Shown: positions 43,301 through 52,600, numbered from the stretch's first letter. The stretch is DNA of 64,000 nt from Stigonema ocellatum SAG 48.90 = DSM 106950 (GCA_016903675.1 JADQBA010000001.1:62001-126000), one strand, 5' to 3'. The notes: generated by a model not told the origin, from the sequence alone. Numbers and translations are program-made.

Positions 43301-43928
43301 TCAGTAGTTTCCCCTCCAGGCTAGGAGGCACAGCGATATCCTCTCCCTGTACCCGTAGTAGAATGGGCAGTACCATCTCTAACCATTCTTCAAACGGCAG
43401 TGCATTTTGCAGCGATCGCCACACCACCACCTCAAAAGAGGTTTGAATATGCTGCACCAGTTTAGCTGCTAATGTGCTTTTGCCAATCCCACCAATTCCA
43501 AGTAGCAGGACTAGTCGGCATTGTTCCTCCAATACCCACTGCTTGAGAAGTACCAGTTCTTCACTACGTCCGCAGAATGTAGATGTATCGATTGCGTTGT
43601 TGCCCCAATCTCGCTCTTGCTGCGACCATTGGGCGCAAGCCTTCTCAATTGTAGAACTGGGTCGAGCATAGTCATTCTTACTTAACTCCAGTCCAAAAGC
43701 TCGGAATGCCCACTGCAATGATTGCTTGTCCACCGGTTCTAAGCCTCCCAACACCTTAGCGATTGTGTTCAGGGACAAGCCCATGCGCTCACTAAGTTCT
43801 TCCAGGGTAAAGCGATCCCCAGCATTCTCGTTGAACTCAGCCTGTGCTTTGGCATCTTGAAGCTTGTTCCACCCCCGTGCAGTCAGGATGACTCCTCGAT
43901 AGCGTCTAGTCTTTTGCAGTGGCATCAA
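40362..43928 (-). CDS. NB-ARC/WD40 STAND protein with 14 blades
   Basis: 1188 residues. The N-terminal domain of about 90 residues (LTARGWNKLQDAKAQAEFNE...LSERMGLSLNTIAKVLGG) is an HTH-like domain found on cyanobacterial STAND proteins. The NB-ARC follows, with Walker A GIGGIGKST near 145 and CLLILDNAE as Walker B. Next come pentapeptide-like repeats (DFSELTVWQADLRQVNLAG) and fourteen WD40 blades (two seven-bladed propellers). Blades 4-6 are almost identical in sequence. The tail SDRLYEGMNIRGVQGLT is shared with the protein at 48011. Such proteins act as sensors that oligomerise on ligand binding; cargo and ligand are unknown. No catalytic effector is visible. Confidence 0.85.
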   Translation of the reverse strand: MMPLQKTRRYRGVILTARGWNKLQDAKAQAEFNENAGDRFTLEELSERMGLSLNTIAKVLGGLEPVDKQSLQWAFRAFGLELSKNDYARPSSTIEKACAQWSQQERDWGNNAIDTSTFCGRSEELVLLKQWVLEEQCRLVLLLGIGGIGKSTLAAKLVQHIQTSFEVVVWRSLQNALPFEEWLEMVLPILLRVQGEDIAVPPSLEGKLLKLMKGLRQKRCLLILDNAETILSARQTGQYRAGYEGYGQLFKDIGEVSHQSCLLLTSREKPREIVQLEGNKSRVRTLLLKGLNPEAGRKLFRYKGEFIGKESEWEKLVEHYDGNPLALKLVAAATQELFNGRIVEVLKYVQQGLAVFDDIRDVLQQQFERLSEIEQEMIFWLAINREPVSIFELSEDVITTARERKIPGAIQSLLRRAMIEKEGSGFFLQPVVLEYVTDQLVHYTSREVATQKPERLRMHALLKAQAKDYVREMQKRLIAEPITEQLLIQFGNPQAIEQQLKAMLVQQQQQAPLQPNYIAGNLLNLLVHLRADLRGCDFSELTVWQADLRQVNLAGVNFRKADLAKSVFTETLGGIISLAFTPDGERLATGDADGKLRLWRVADGKQLMTLQGHGSWVWSVSFSPDGQQIVSSSEDSAICLWNATSGQCLKTLQGKTNGVRSVSFSPDGQILASSSEDSTICLWDVASGQCIKTLQENTQRALTISFSPDGQTLVSGGDDAAIRLWNVQNGQCLNVLHGHTGWIWSVSFSPDGQQIASSGDDAVIRLWNVQNGQCLKVLHGHTDSIQSVSFSPDGQLLASSGDDATIRLWNVQNGQCLKVLHGHKGRIRSVSFNPDGQTLASGSNDFSIRLWDAQNGLCLKVLQGNSCGIHSISFSPDSQTVVSGGEDTAIRLWDVHKGQCFNTLHGQTRWIYSVNFSSNGQFLVSGSTDQTVALWNVHSGRCLRILHGHTGWVWSVSFHPNGQQIASSSQDTTVRLWNVQEGKCLKVLQGHKGWVHSVSFSSDGQFLVSGSDDRTLRLWNVQDGQCFQVIDTSRGICSVRFSPDDQTLVTGHFDGSVRIWDIHSSQCLKVLHGHTGCAWSVNFSPDGQTLASGSFDASIRLWNVQNGQCLNILQGHTEAVFAISFSPDGQTLASGSHDETIKLWDVRTGECLKTLRSDRLYEGMNIRGVQGLTAAQQETLLALGAVEH

Positions 43929-44461
43929 AGTTATCTAGAATCAGGACTGAGCTTAGTACAGCGTTTCATAAATTCGTGGCGTTTTGGCTCCCATTGACCC
44001 TCACCCTAACCCTCTCCCTACTGTCCGAGGGAACAGAATTTAGCTCCCTTCTCCCTCTTTGGGAGAAGGGTTGGGGATGAGGGCACACCAAAATCATTTC
44101 GCCATGAACTTGTGCAATTCTGTACTTAGACAACATATAAATGTTTTGTTGCTAAAACCCAATTGTACATAAAAGGTCTACATTTAGTCAACTAAAAAGT
44201 TTTTCCAAGCCTAATTTGTGCTTTTTAGGACAGCAATTCTCATTTTGAAATAAATAGAGTATTAACTCCCATTTTGAAATTACCAATATAGTACAAATAA
44301 ACTATATTTTTTAGAGACAGAGAATTTGATGAGCCATCCTCTAGAACTTTTCTGTGGTTGCCCTCAGTTTTATCAAAAGTTAGTGAAATTGTTACGTTCG
44401 TCGAAATGCGCTATTGGGGCGTATTGCAATACGCCACAACATCATTTGGGGGAGATGTCTA
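43929..44461. other. Gene-free region with two repeats
   Basis: At about 43990-44090 there is the dispersed CCCTCACCCTAACCCTCTCC type hairpin, found also at 52562 and inside the MITE at 56927. At 44316-44385 there is a copy of part of the two-repeat gene of operon 2 (27461-27510), with AGAGAATTTGATGAG and CCTCTAGAACTTTTCTGTGG. Otherwise AT-rich, no gene. Confidence 0.6.
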
Positions 44462-44824
44462 TTAATTGTCTCTAGTAGGAGACAAGGGTAATATAGTGAT
44501 GCCATTGACACTTTGAGCAGATTGAGACATCCCATTTTCTGGGCGCGTACCCAAGAATAAATCATCAAGGATAGCCTGTGCTGAAATATCTCTACTTGCT
44601 TCTAGGACTGCTTGATTACTTCTGGCGATCCATCGGACTTGCATGACTGAATAGGCAGAAATGGTAGTGAGCAGAGAGCAGGTTGACCTGATCAATGGTG
44701 TATTACTGTATACACCAATAAGATAAATGCCGCATCCAGCAATTAGTCCGGCGATCGCTCCTCTAGCTGAGCGGTGATAGTCATCAAGCCATTTCTGTTG
44801 TTGAGCTAAATAAATATTAGACAT
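44462..44824 (-). CDS. Small two-helix membrane protein
   Basis: About 120 residues from MSNIYLAQQQKWLDDYHRSA. Two hydrophobic segments (GAIAGLIAGCGIYLIGVYS and a weaker one after) followed by a soluble, Ser-rich end. The start overlaps the stop of the upstream gene (TAATG), so the two are translationally coupled. Last gene of a leftward run of membrane or secreted proteins between the two STAND genes. No family recognised. Confidence 0.6.
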   Translation of the reverse strand: MSNIYLAQQQKWLDDYHRSARGAIAGLIAGCGIYLIGVYSNTPLIRSTCSLLTTISAYSVMQVRWIARSNQAVLEASRDISAQAILDDLFLGTRPENGMSQSAQSVNGITILPLSPTRDN

Positions 44825-45225
44825 TAACGAACTCCTAAACATACTCCAAGGAAAATTAAAAACCAACGGTAAACCAGAGACCAGCGAACTTTTGGCACAG
44901 TAGCAATTTTAAGAATATAAATAGACAAAGCAAGCGCAAGAACTGAGATCACAGCAATGATCACAGAAACACCTGCAAATTGAATCAATTGCTTACTGAC
45001 GGAAGCCAGAAATGAACTAGCAGCTACCCACAGCAATATATCTGCTATCACATCACTGAATCTGGAAGGAACACCTAGTTGATTGAGAATATACCAGTTA
45101 AAATCAGCAATTGGATGAGTTCTATCACCCTGAATATCAAGCTGTTGAACTCGTTTCCCCCCAAACTGAGTAGGTAACTCAAAATTTATCTGAGGTTTAT
45201 TTGGTACTTCTTGATTGTCATTCAT
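44824..45225 (-). CDS. Small membrane protein
   Basis: 133 residues: a soluble N-terminus of about 60 residues (ELPTQFGGKRVQQLDIQGDR) then three hydrophobic segments (ADILLWVAASSFLASV; GVSVIIAVISVLALALSIYI; WFLIFLGVCLGV). Coupled to the next gene by an overlapping stop and start. Unknown function. Confidence 0.6.
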   Translation of the reverse strand: MNDNQEVPNKPQINFELPTQFGGKRVQQLDIQGDRTHPIADFNWYILNQLGVPSRFSDVIADILLWVAASSFLASVSKQLIQFAGVSVIIAVISVLALALSIYILKIATVPKVRWSLVYRWFLIFLGVCLGVR

Positions 45226-45249
45226 AACTAGAAATCTTCCTAAGTTTAT

Positions 45250-45999
45250 TCACGCCGACTTACTTATCTGCCTAACGTTATGCAAAGTTTCCACAGAACC
45301 TCTTTGTTCATTCAATTGACTGTAGAACTGCTTAAACCTTTCCAACCGTTTAGGATCAGCATTGCACCATCTCCTAAAGCACCGCTTGACAGTTGTTTCC
45401 CAGCGCTGATGTTCTTGTTGGGCAAGTTTTCTCAGGTCTTGGACAAACCGTTTCTGTTCTTCAACCTCTTGCATAAGTTCCTTTAAAGCGACTTTGGTAA
45501 CCGTGAGGCAAATCGCCCCTAACAACCCCAAACTAAATAAAAGCAGATGTCCGGAACTCAAATTTTCCATATCCATATCAATTTGCAAAGGTTCTGCAAT
45601 CCCTAAAAAAAGCATGCGGGATAAACCAATCGTCAGCAGCCACTCCCAGCCATTTTTTCCATGAATGTCGTTCCGCTTCAAAAAATTCTTGCTCTTAGCA
45701 CCTTCATCACACACAACTTCCAAATCTGCCAGCTTTGCCGCTACCTCATTTTTTGCGAGGCAGATTTCATTGAGGGCGATCGCTGCTTTCTTCGCTTCAG
45801 AAGATGCTGGGGCGACACTCGCATACCACTGTGCCAACAGTTGAGGTTCCAAAGCATCTAAAAAGACAGCTAATGGTTGAGTATGAGGATTATCAAACAA
45901 ACTCTCCACCTCCCAATTTCCCCAGCGCCAGGGTATTTGAGGACTATCATCCGACATCAAATTCCGGAACCAGTTAAACAACCAATTAAAAAATCCCAT
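45250..45999 (-). CDS. Membrane-associated hypothetical protein
   Basis: About 249 residues beginning MGFFNWLFNWFRNLMSDDSP (amphipathic). The middle is helical; two hydrophobic segments lie near 125-145 and 158-178 (GHLLLFSLGLLGAICLTVTK), followed by a charged coiled-coil (KELMQEVEEQKRFVQDLRKL). No domain recognised. Part of the leftward group. Confidence 0.6.
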   Translation of the reverse strand: MGFFNWLFNWFRNLMSDDSPQIPWRWGNWEVESLFDNPHTQPLAVFLDALEPQLLAQWYASVAPASSEAKKAAIALNEICLAKNEVAAKLADLEVVCDEGAKSKNFLKRNDIHGKNGWEWLLTIGLSRMLFLGIAEPLQIDMDMENLSSGHLLLFSLGLLGAICLTVTKVALKELMQEVEEQKRFVQDLRKLAQQEHQRWETTVKRCFRRWCNADPKRLERFKQFYSQLNEQRGSVETLHNVRQISKSA

Positions 46000-46083
46000 T
46001 TTTGAGCCTCTTAAGCTATGTCCCTTCATCTGCGTTCATCTGCGTACATCTGCGGTTTTTAACTCTTTGATAAACCCCCATAC

Positions 46084-46728
46084 TCAAAACCTAATCAACT
46101 GCTGCCATTCCTCCTGCGCCGCACCAGCAAATTGCACATTACCACCCAACGCTGCAACAGCAGTAGACATTGGCAAGCGATTTTCCGGTGAAAGACCAAC
46201 AATGGCGATATGCATTTTAGTCAAGCTATTTTGTGCCAGCTTTTGGCAAATTTGACGAATAGCTGCTAACGAAGAAGAGTTAGCAGTTCCCTTGGTAACA
46301 ATCAATCCGTAAACATGTTGCTGTTTGTTTTGGAAAACCTCATCTTTAAAGCGCTGTATGGCTTTAATCAAAGCTTGGTCAGATGATGGTGTTAACTTAA
46401 CCTGTTCGATCAACGCTTCCAAATCCCGACGTGTAGCTGCTTGAGAATACAGGTTTTGCACCTCCTTTCCCACAAAGATATCGATATCAACCCTACTCCA
46501 TCGGTTTTTTATTCGCCGCGCCAACCCATCAAGGATGTTTTGGCTGAGTTCACTCATTTGGAGTGAGTTCGTTTCTAACGCGATGTAACCCTTTGATTGA
46601 TAAACGAATGGCTGCTGTTGACTAGCAACGGCGGTGTCTTGACTGGGGTGAGTGTTTTTCAGGTAAACGGATCTGCCAACAGTAACAACGCTGGCGATCG
46701 CCAAAATGATCAATAACTTGTTTTTCAT
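46084..46728 (-). CDS. Secreted protein with vWA-like C-terminus
   Basis: About 214 residues from ATG 46728 (AAGGAAGG upstream). N-terminal signal or anchor (KNKLLIILAIASVVTVGRSV), then helices, and an alpha/beta C-terminal part (HVYGLIVTKGTANSSSLAAI, MHIAIVGLSPENRLPMSTAV). The latter resembles the Rossmann-like vWA fold, though no clear MIDAS motif is present. Probably an envelope protein. Confidence 0.55.
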   Translation of the reverse strand: MKNKLLIILAIASVVTVGRSVYLKNTHPSQDTAVASQQQPFVYQSKGYIALETNSLQMSELSQNILDGLARRIKNRWSRVDIDIFVGKEVQNLYSQAATRRDLEALIEQVKLTPSSDQALIKAIQRFKDEVFQNKQQHVYGLIVTKGTANSSSLAAIRQICQKLAQNSLTKMHIAIVGLSPENRLPMSTAVAALGGNVQFAGAAQEEWQQLIRF

Positions 46729-46832
46729 CAAGCCTTCCTTAAGAACAAAAAACGAATTTAAGCAAAAAACCGGAAGGTGCTTCAATCACCTCTCCGGCTT
46801 GTAAACACTTGTGCCAGATTATGAGGCTGTGC

Positions 46833-46934
46833 TTAGACATCGCGCATCCTAAAATCATTAACTACAGGCAAGGGTAGTTTTGCCTCGACCTCACCACAAT
46901 ATAAAGCAGCGAGTAGAGCGTTAGACAAATTCAT
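46833..46934 (-). CDS. Doubtful 33-codon small ORF
   Basis: MNLSNALLAALYCGEVEAKL and then PLPVVNDFRMRDV. Composition looks coding and GAAGAA precedes the ATG. It may be the start of a lost gene or a small protein. The rest of the gap 46729-47146 holds only repeat-like text (GGGATTGGGGATTGG). Confidence 0.25.
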   Translation of the reverse strand: MNLSNALLAALYCGEVEAKLPLPVVNDFRMRDV

Positions 46935-47146
46935 TTCTTCAACGGGTCGCGCCCTTTCCTTCCCCGACTCAAGAGTGCAAGTCTCTTAGGAATGGGCGCG
47001 ACGGGATTGGGGATTGGATCCGAGGGTCCGAGGGAAAAACCCCAGTCCCAAGTATTGAGTCCCAGGAGGCTTTCTTCAAATCCCCGTCCTCAATTCCTCC
47101 CAGTCCCCAATCCCCTTTAATCAGTGATTCATTGCCAGGAAAATAA

Positions 47147-47527
47147 TCAAGCGTTTTGATAACCCACATAAAGACTAACTCCAGCAATAATTGTAGCTAT
47201 TAAACTAAGAGATGAAATCAAAGTTTTTACCATATCTAGAGCAAAGTACCGATCATTAGGATTTGTGAATCCACTGTATAATTTTTGCGTCAATCGACAA
47301 GGACTACTTACTATTTTTAGGAACGAAGCGTTTACTCGTCTTAGTCTTGAACGTTCTAACTTGAGAGACTCTATAGCAGCTTTCCAATCATCTTCTGGGT
47401 TTCCATTGTTATTATCGCTTGTGCCATTACGAGAGAGCCAAATTTCGTAAGCCCTGGCGCGGATATCATCCTCAGTAAAGTTTAACTGATCGTTCTTTAG
47501 CTTAGGCTTTGGCGGAGTTGTACTCAT
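47147..47527 (-). CDS. DUF2934-like protein with C-terminal membrane helix
   Basis: 126 residues. The N-terminal segment DDIRARAYEIWLSRNGTSDN ... EDDWKAAIESL has the pattern of DUF2934. The C-terminal KTLISSLSLIATIIAGVSLY is a membrane helix. The combination suggests a membrane-tethered small adaptor. First of the leftward genes between the STAND proteins. Confidence 0.65.
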   Translation of the reverse strand: MSTTPPKPKLKNDQLNFTEDDIRARAYEIWLSRNGTSDNNNGNPEDDWKAAIESLKLERSRLRRVNASFLKIVSSPCRLTQKLYSGFTNPNDRYFALDMVKTLISSLSLIATIIAGVSLYVGYQNA

Positions 47528-48010
47528 CGACTAACAGAGAATCAGTGACTACAGATAGAATCACCCCTAACACCTAGGTTTACGCAAAGGTTGTATTCTT
47601 CTTTTTTTCGCTTCACCATATTCTGGTTCACTTCCTGGTTTGAGGTTAGCAAGCGATCGCGGATTAATTTTTTGTAACGTTCTCTTTGTTGACATCTTCA
47701 ATAACTGCAACACCTGTATTACAATAAACACATCAGAGTTGAAGGGCGTTGCCGAATCATGGGATGATTTCGCCCAATTTGGAACGAATTTTCAATGGTT
47801 TCAACCGCCAATTCATCCCGCATTTATGCAACGCCCAGAGTTGAAGTAATGATGGATACTACCTTTTCGGAAAAGCGAGTATAATTTATAACATATAAAG
47901 CTTTCGGTTGAAACAATTGCGAGGGTCTTGATTGCAAGTTTTTCCAGCCAAGTTACAGTAAAAGCATACATAATGTAATATACGAGCTAGCAAGAAGGTA
48001 GAAGGTTTCT
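47528..48010. other. Promoter region between divergent genes
   Basis: A gap between the leftward DUF2934 gene and the rightward STAND gene. A frame at 47640-47849 ends ESWDDFAQFGTNFQWFQPPI and may be a gene remnant. The last 120 bases are AT-rich (TATAATTTATAACATATAAAG) and are a plausible promoter of the STAND gene. Confidence 0.4.
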
Positions 48011-51000
48011 GTGTTCCCACCCAACCTGGAATCTATTATTAATGCTATGACTGGCATCGCCAGCCCCATAATTAAAGATAAGCTTCAGCGCAATGAAATC
48101 GTCATTAAATTATTAAAGCAATTTAACCTTGCTCCCGAGCATCCACCTGCTGACTTCAGCGGGGTTTACGCCTATGCCTTGGTAGAATACGGCGTTGGTA
48201 AGCCACGACCAATACTGGAACTTTTTCGCCTCGAACAGATAAAACAGGCTTTTCGCAAAGCATTCGACCATAACAACCCTTCAATCCTTTTATCTGAAGT
48301 TGATACATTTATTGAGGGTTATGCTTTGGGTGATGAAATCAAAACCTTGGGAATAGAGGTAAGACGTGAGATTGCTACATTTTACATTATCTTTTCAGAG
48401 GTGGCTAAACGCAGCCGTACACCTGCGGAAGTTCTGACAAATCAGGCGATAGCATCTCTACACCAAAAAATTGCCACCCTCACTCTCACGCTTGATAGGT
48501 TGCCAACCATAGAGGGAATTCGTACAGAAATAGGACGGTTGGAGTCACAAAATTATCCAGCACTGCCTATCTTACATGGGAGGACCGACAATAAATGTCG
48601 AGCTATAGCCTTGGCACAGCAGATGCGTGGTTGGTTTGAAACCTTGGGCTATCGCTTTGAGAAATATGAACTCTGGGAAGACAATCATTTTGAGTGGATT
48701 ATTAATATTCCAGTCAGACGTAATCGCTATGACCGCATTCTTATACGTGGGATTGAGGGTGAGGCTGGACTTGGCGATCTGATGGCTTTGCGTTCCTCAG
48801 TTGAGACACAGAGGACTGATGAGGGCTGGTTGGTAACAGTCAGGCGAATTTCAAGGGCAGCGCGTGATGAGGTGGATCAAGAGGAAAACCGTCACCTTGC
48901 TTGCTATACTTTTGACGAACTCATAGACCAGGACGCTGATTTTAGTGGTTATCTTGACTGGTTAGAGGCGGAAGTTAAGCGTCGGCAAATTGATACCAAG
49001 TATGTACCACTAGCTTGTACTAAAGAAGAGTTTGACCCTGTCACTCAACATCGAATGGGTGTCAGTCGCTACGATGAACGCGATCGCTGGATTGATGGTT
49101 ACATTGACCTTTGGCTCGATGACCCAGCTAAAGAGCATATCTCGGTTTTGGGAGAATTTGGGACTGGCAAGACTTGGTTTGCCTTACACTATGCTTGGGT
49201 TGCACTGCAACGCTATCGAGATGCTCAAAAACGTGGTACTGAACTTCCCCGCTTGCCCTTAGTGATTCCATTGCGGGATTATGCCAAGGCTGTGAGTGTA
49301 GAGTCACTATTTTCCGAGTTTTTCTTTCGTCAGTATAAAATTCCTTTGCCTCACTATGATGCCTTTGTCCAACTCAATCGCATGGGTAAGCTGCTGCTAA
49401 TTTTTGATGGTTTTGATGAAATGGCAGCTAGAGTTGACCGTCAAGAAATGATTAACAATTTTTGGGAGTTAGTGAAAGTCGTCGTGCCAGGAGCTAAGGT
49501 GATCCTGACTTGTCGTACTGAACATTTTCCAGAAGCTAAAGAAGGGAGATCACTGCTCAATGCTGAATTGCTTGCGTCTACTGCTAATTTAACTGGGGAA
49601 ACACCACAGTTTGAAGTATTGGAACTAGAGAAATTTAACGACGACCAAATTCGGCAGGTGTTATCGTTGCAAGCGCAACCTACTACAGTAGAGCAGGTGA
49701 TGGGCAACCCGCAGTTGTTGGATTTAGCGCGTCGTCCGGTGATGACCGAGTTAATCCTAGAAGCGCTACCAGATATTGAAATAGGTAAACCAGTGGATAT
49801 GTCACGGGTTTATCTTTATGCGGTGCGGCGGAAGATGGAGAGAGATATTAAAGCGGAACGCACATTTACAACGTTTGCAGACAAGCTTTACTTTTTGTGC
49901 GAACTCTCGTGGGAAATGCTTTCAACTGATCAGATGAGCCTAAATTATCGGCTGTTTCCTGACCGTATCCGTCGCCTCTTTGGTTCTATGGTGCAGGAGG
50001 AAAAGGACTTAGACCACTGGCATTTTGATGTGATGGGTCAGACGATGCTGATCCGCAATGCTGAAGGTGATTATACTCCAGCGCATCGATCACTGTTAGA
50101 GTTCTTTGTGGCTTATAAGTTTGCAGCAGAGTTGGGGGCGTTGGCTGAGGATTTTACCGAACTGGCAAGAGCACAGTCATGTTTGGATGGAAATGCAGCA
50201 CCTATTGATTACACTTGGTCTGGTTATTTTGCGCGTCAGTTAGATGGAAATGGGCGTTGTGTTGCGATTGCCCAAAGGGCAGTGCCAAAGGCAATCGCAC
50301 CTTTAAGGACATTTACAAGTGAGCCATTGTCCAAGCTTTTAAAAACATTTGGGCGATCTCTATTAACAAAGGCAGTAATGGATTTGCTGTTGCCGATGTT
50401 AGATAACCATCAATCTCTTCTGAGGATTATTGAACAGACAAAGGGAAAAACTGAGGTAATGGTGGATTATGTTGGCGGGAATGCGGCAACCCTGCTAGTG
50501 AAAGTTGATCAAGCTGCGCTGGAAGATAAAGACCTGTCTAGTGCTGTGATTAAAGGCGCTGATTTTAGCAATGCCAGCTTGCGACGTGTAAATTTTGCAA
50601 TGGCAAATCTGACTAGTTCAGTCTTCACTCAATCAATGTCAAGTCTGGTATCCGTTAAATTTAGTCCTGATGGAGAATACTTTGCTACAGGTGTAATGAG
50701 CGGAGAGGTTCGCTTGTGGCGGAGTTCAGATCTCAGACAACTTCGCATTTTTGAAGGACATAGTAACTGGGTTTGGGCTATTGCCTTTAGTCCAGACAAC
50801 AAACTTTTGGTGAGTGGTAGTGGAGATTACACAATCAAAGTGTGGGATATACACACAGGGGTATGCCTCAAAACTTTAACTGAACACACAAATAAAATTT
50901 ATAGTGCCGCATTCCACCCAAATAGTCAACTGTTAGCAAGCGGTAGTGAAGATAGAACCATTAAACTTTGGGACGTTAACACAGGAAATTGTCTAAAAAC

Positions 51001-52540
51001 CCTAAATGGTCATACCGATTGGGTTTTGTCAGTCACTTTCAATCCTATTTTCTCAACCACTGAAAATGGGCTCTTAGCCAGTAGTAGTGCTGACGGTACA
51101 ATTAAGCTTTGGGATATCAACACAGGTGAGTGCTTGAGAACCTTGAAGGGGCATAGTAGCAGGGTTTACTCTGTCAGTTTTAGTCCAGATGGGCAAATGC
51201 TGGCAAGTAGCAGTGAAGACCAGACCATCAAACTTTGGGATCTGACCACCGGAAAATATCGGAAATCCCTGAATGGGGATGGCAAAAAAGTTTACTCTGT
51301 ACGCTTTAGTCCAGATGGAAAAATTCTTGCTAGCTGCGGTGAAGACCGGATAATCAAGTTATGGGATATTGACACTAGTAAATGTTTGTTAATCTTACGA
51401 GGTCATAATAGTCAGGTGTGTGCGATCGCCTTTAGTCCCGATGGACGCACACTAATCAGCAGCAGTGATGACCAAACGGCTAGACTTTGGGATGTAGCAA
51501 CAGGCAATTGCCTCAATGTGTTGCAAGGCTACACCCGTGATGTTTATTCAGTGGCGTTTAGTCCTATTCCCCTTAGGGAAATTCTTGCCAGTGGCAGTGA
51601 TGATCATATGATCAGGATCTGGGACTTACGTACAGGTGAATGTCACTCTATAAGAGGAAATCAAGGACGTATTCGTTCCGTTGCCTTTAGCCCAGATGGG
51701 CAAATTCTTGCCAGTGGCGGTGCTAACAATACTATCAAGCTGTGGGAGATTAGTGAGATTAGCCAAAGTAAATGCATTAAAACATTAGACGGACATACTA
51801 ACTGGGTGTGGAAAGTTGTTTTCAGTCCCGATGGGCAAACCCTTGCCAGCAGCAGCGAAGACCAAACCATTCGCCTCTGGGATATCCACACAGGTGAGTG
51901 CCTTCAAGTCTTAAGAGGACATAACCACTGGGTGTGGACAGTTGCTTTTAGTCCAGATGGTCAGATCCTTGCCAGTGGAAGTGCTGACAGTACAGTCAAG
52001 CTTTGGGATGTCCGTACAGGACAATGTATTCACACTTTCGTAGACCATACAGACTTAGTTTGGTCGGTAGCATTTAGTCCCGATGGGCAGTTTCTGGCTA
52101 GTGGTAGCGAAGACCAAACCGTGAGGCTGTGGAATCTCAGTACTAGTGAATGTGAAAACATCTTTGATGGACACAGCAAACAGGTTTACTCAGTGGCATT
52201 TAGTCCAGATGGACAAATCCTTGCCACCGGTAGTGGCGATACCACCATCAAGCTGTGGCAAGTTAGCGCGGGTGTCTGTTTAGATACACTTACACGCGGA
52301 CATACAGCAGCTATTCGTTCAGTAGCGTTTAGTTCTGATGGTCGGTTACTTGCCAGTGGTAGCGAAGATGAGAATATTCAGCTTTGGGATGTTGACAAAT
52401 GTAGCCGATTGCGGCAACTCAAGTCTGACAGACTTTACGAACGTATGGACATTACAGGTATTACTGGTCTGACAGATGCTGAGAAAACCTCTTTGAAGGC
52501 GTTTGGCGCAGTTGAAAGAGACGATTTCTCGCCGGTTTAA
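48011..52540 (+). CDS. NACHT/WD40 STAND protein with 14 blades
   Basis: 1509 residues. The N-terminal 180 residues are helical. About 185-330 is an alpha/beta region (FEKYELWEDNHFEWIINIPV, then TVRRISRAARDEV and CYTFDELID), reminiscent of a restriction-endonuclease-like fold, possibly degenerate. NACHT ATPase: Walker A GEFGTGKTW near 380, Walker B LLIFDGFDEM. Then a helical region, pentapeptide-like DFSNASLRRVNFAMANL, fourteen WD40 blades and the tail SDRLYERMDITGITGLT shared with the protein at 40362. Likely a ligand sensor with an N-terminal effector, of the kind found in prokaryotic conflict systems. Initiation at GTG 48011. Confidence 0.85.
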   Translation: MFPPNLESIINAMTGIASPIIKDKLQRNEIVIKLLKQFNLAPEHPPADFSGVYAYALVEYGVGKPRPILELFRLEQIKQAFRKAFDHNNPSILLSEVDTFIEGYALGDEIKTLGIEVRREIATFYIIFSEVAKRSRTPAEVLTNQAIASLHQKIATLTLTLDRLPTIEGIRTEIGRLESQNYPALPILHGRTDNKCRAIALAQQMRGWFETLGYRFEKYELWEDNHFEWIINIPVRRNRYDRILIRGIEGEAGLGDLMALRSSVETQRTDEGWLVTVRRISRAARDEVDQEENRHLACYTFDELIDQDADFSGYLDWLEAEVKRRQIDTKYVPLACTKEEFDPVTQHRMGVSRYDERDRWIDGYIDLWLDDPAKEHISVLGEFGTGKTWFALHYAWVALQRYRDAQKRGTELPRLPLVIPLRDYAKAVSVESLFSEFFFRQYKIPLPHYDAFVQLNRMGKLLLIFDGFDEMAARVDRQEMINNFWELVKVVVPGAKVILTCRTEHFPEAKEGRSLLNAELLASTANLTGETPQFEVLELEKFNDDQIRQVLSLQAQPTTVEQVMGNPQLLDLARRPVMTELILEALPDIEIGKPVDMSRVYLYAVRRKMERDIKAERTFTTFADKLYFLCELSWEMLSTDQMSLNYRLFPDRIRRLFGSMVQEEKDLDHWHFDVMGQTMLIRNAEGDYTPAHRSLLEFFVAYKFAAELGALAEDFTELARAQSCLDGNAAPIDYTWSGYFARQLDGNGRCVAIAQRAVPKAIAPLRTFTSEPLSKLLKTFGRSLLTKAVMDLLLPMLDNHQSLLRIIEQTKGKTEVMVDYVGGNAATLLVKVDQAALEDKDLSSAVIKGADFSNASLRRVNFAMANLTSSVFTQSMSSLVSVKFSPDGEYFATGVMSGEVRLWRSSDLRQLRIFEGHSNWVWAIAFSPDNKLLVSGSGDYTIKVWDIHTGVCLKTLTEHTNKIYSAAFHPNSQLLASGSEDRTIKLWDVNTGNCLKTLNGHTDWVLSVTFNPIFSTTENGLLASSSADGTIKLWDINTGECLRTLKGHSSRVYSVSFSPDGQMLASSSEDQTIKLWDLTTGKYRKSLNGDGKKVYSVRFSPDGKILASCGEDRIIKLWDIDTSKCLLILRGHNSQVCAIAFSPDGRTLISSSDDQTARLWDVATGNCLNVLQGYTRDVYSVAFSPIPLREILASGSDDHMIRIWDLRTGECHSIRGNQGRIRSVAFSPDGQILASGGANNTIKLWEISEISQSKCIKTLDGHTNWVWKVVFSPDGQTLASSSEDQTIRLWDIHTGECLQVLRGHNHWVWTVAFSPDGQILASGSADSTVKLWDVRTGQCIHTFVDHTDLVWSVAFSPDGQFLASGSEDQTVRLWNLSTSECENIFDGHSKQVYSVAFSPDGQILATGSGDTTIKLWQVSAGVCLDTLTRGHTAAIRSVAFSSDGRLLASGSEDENIQLWDVDKCSRLRQLKSDRLYERMDITGITGLTDAEKTSLKAFGAVERDDFSPV

Positions 52541-52575
52541 ATTCAATACCTGTGAATGAAAGCCCTCACCCCTAG

Positions 52576-52600
52576 CCCCTCTCCCAAATTGGGAGAGGGG
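52576..52600. terminator. Hairpin downstream of the STAND gene
   Basis: CCCCTCTCCCAA, one base, TTGGGAGAGGGG, 35 bp after the stop at 52540. It belongs to the dispersed CCCTCACC family but may act as a terminator here. Confidence 0.5.

Noticed and set aside
40362..43928. WD40 repeats taken as DNA-level tandem repeat or CRISPR
   Set aside because: Period is that of WD40 blades (about 126 bp) and all repeats are in frame.
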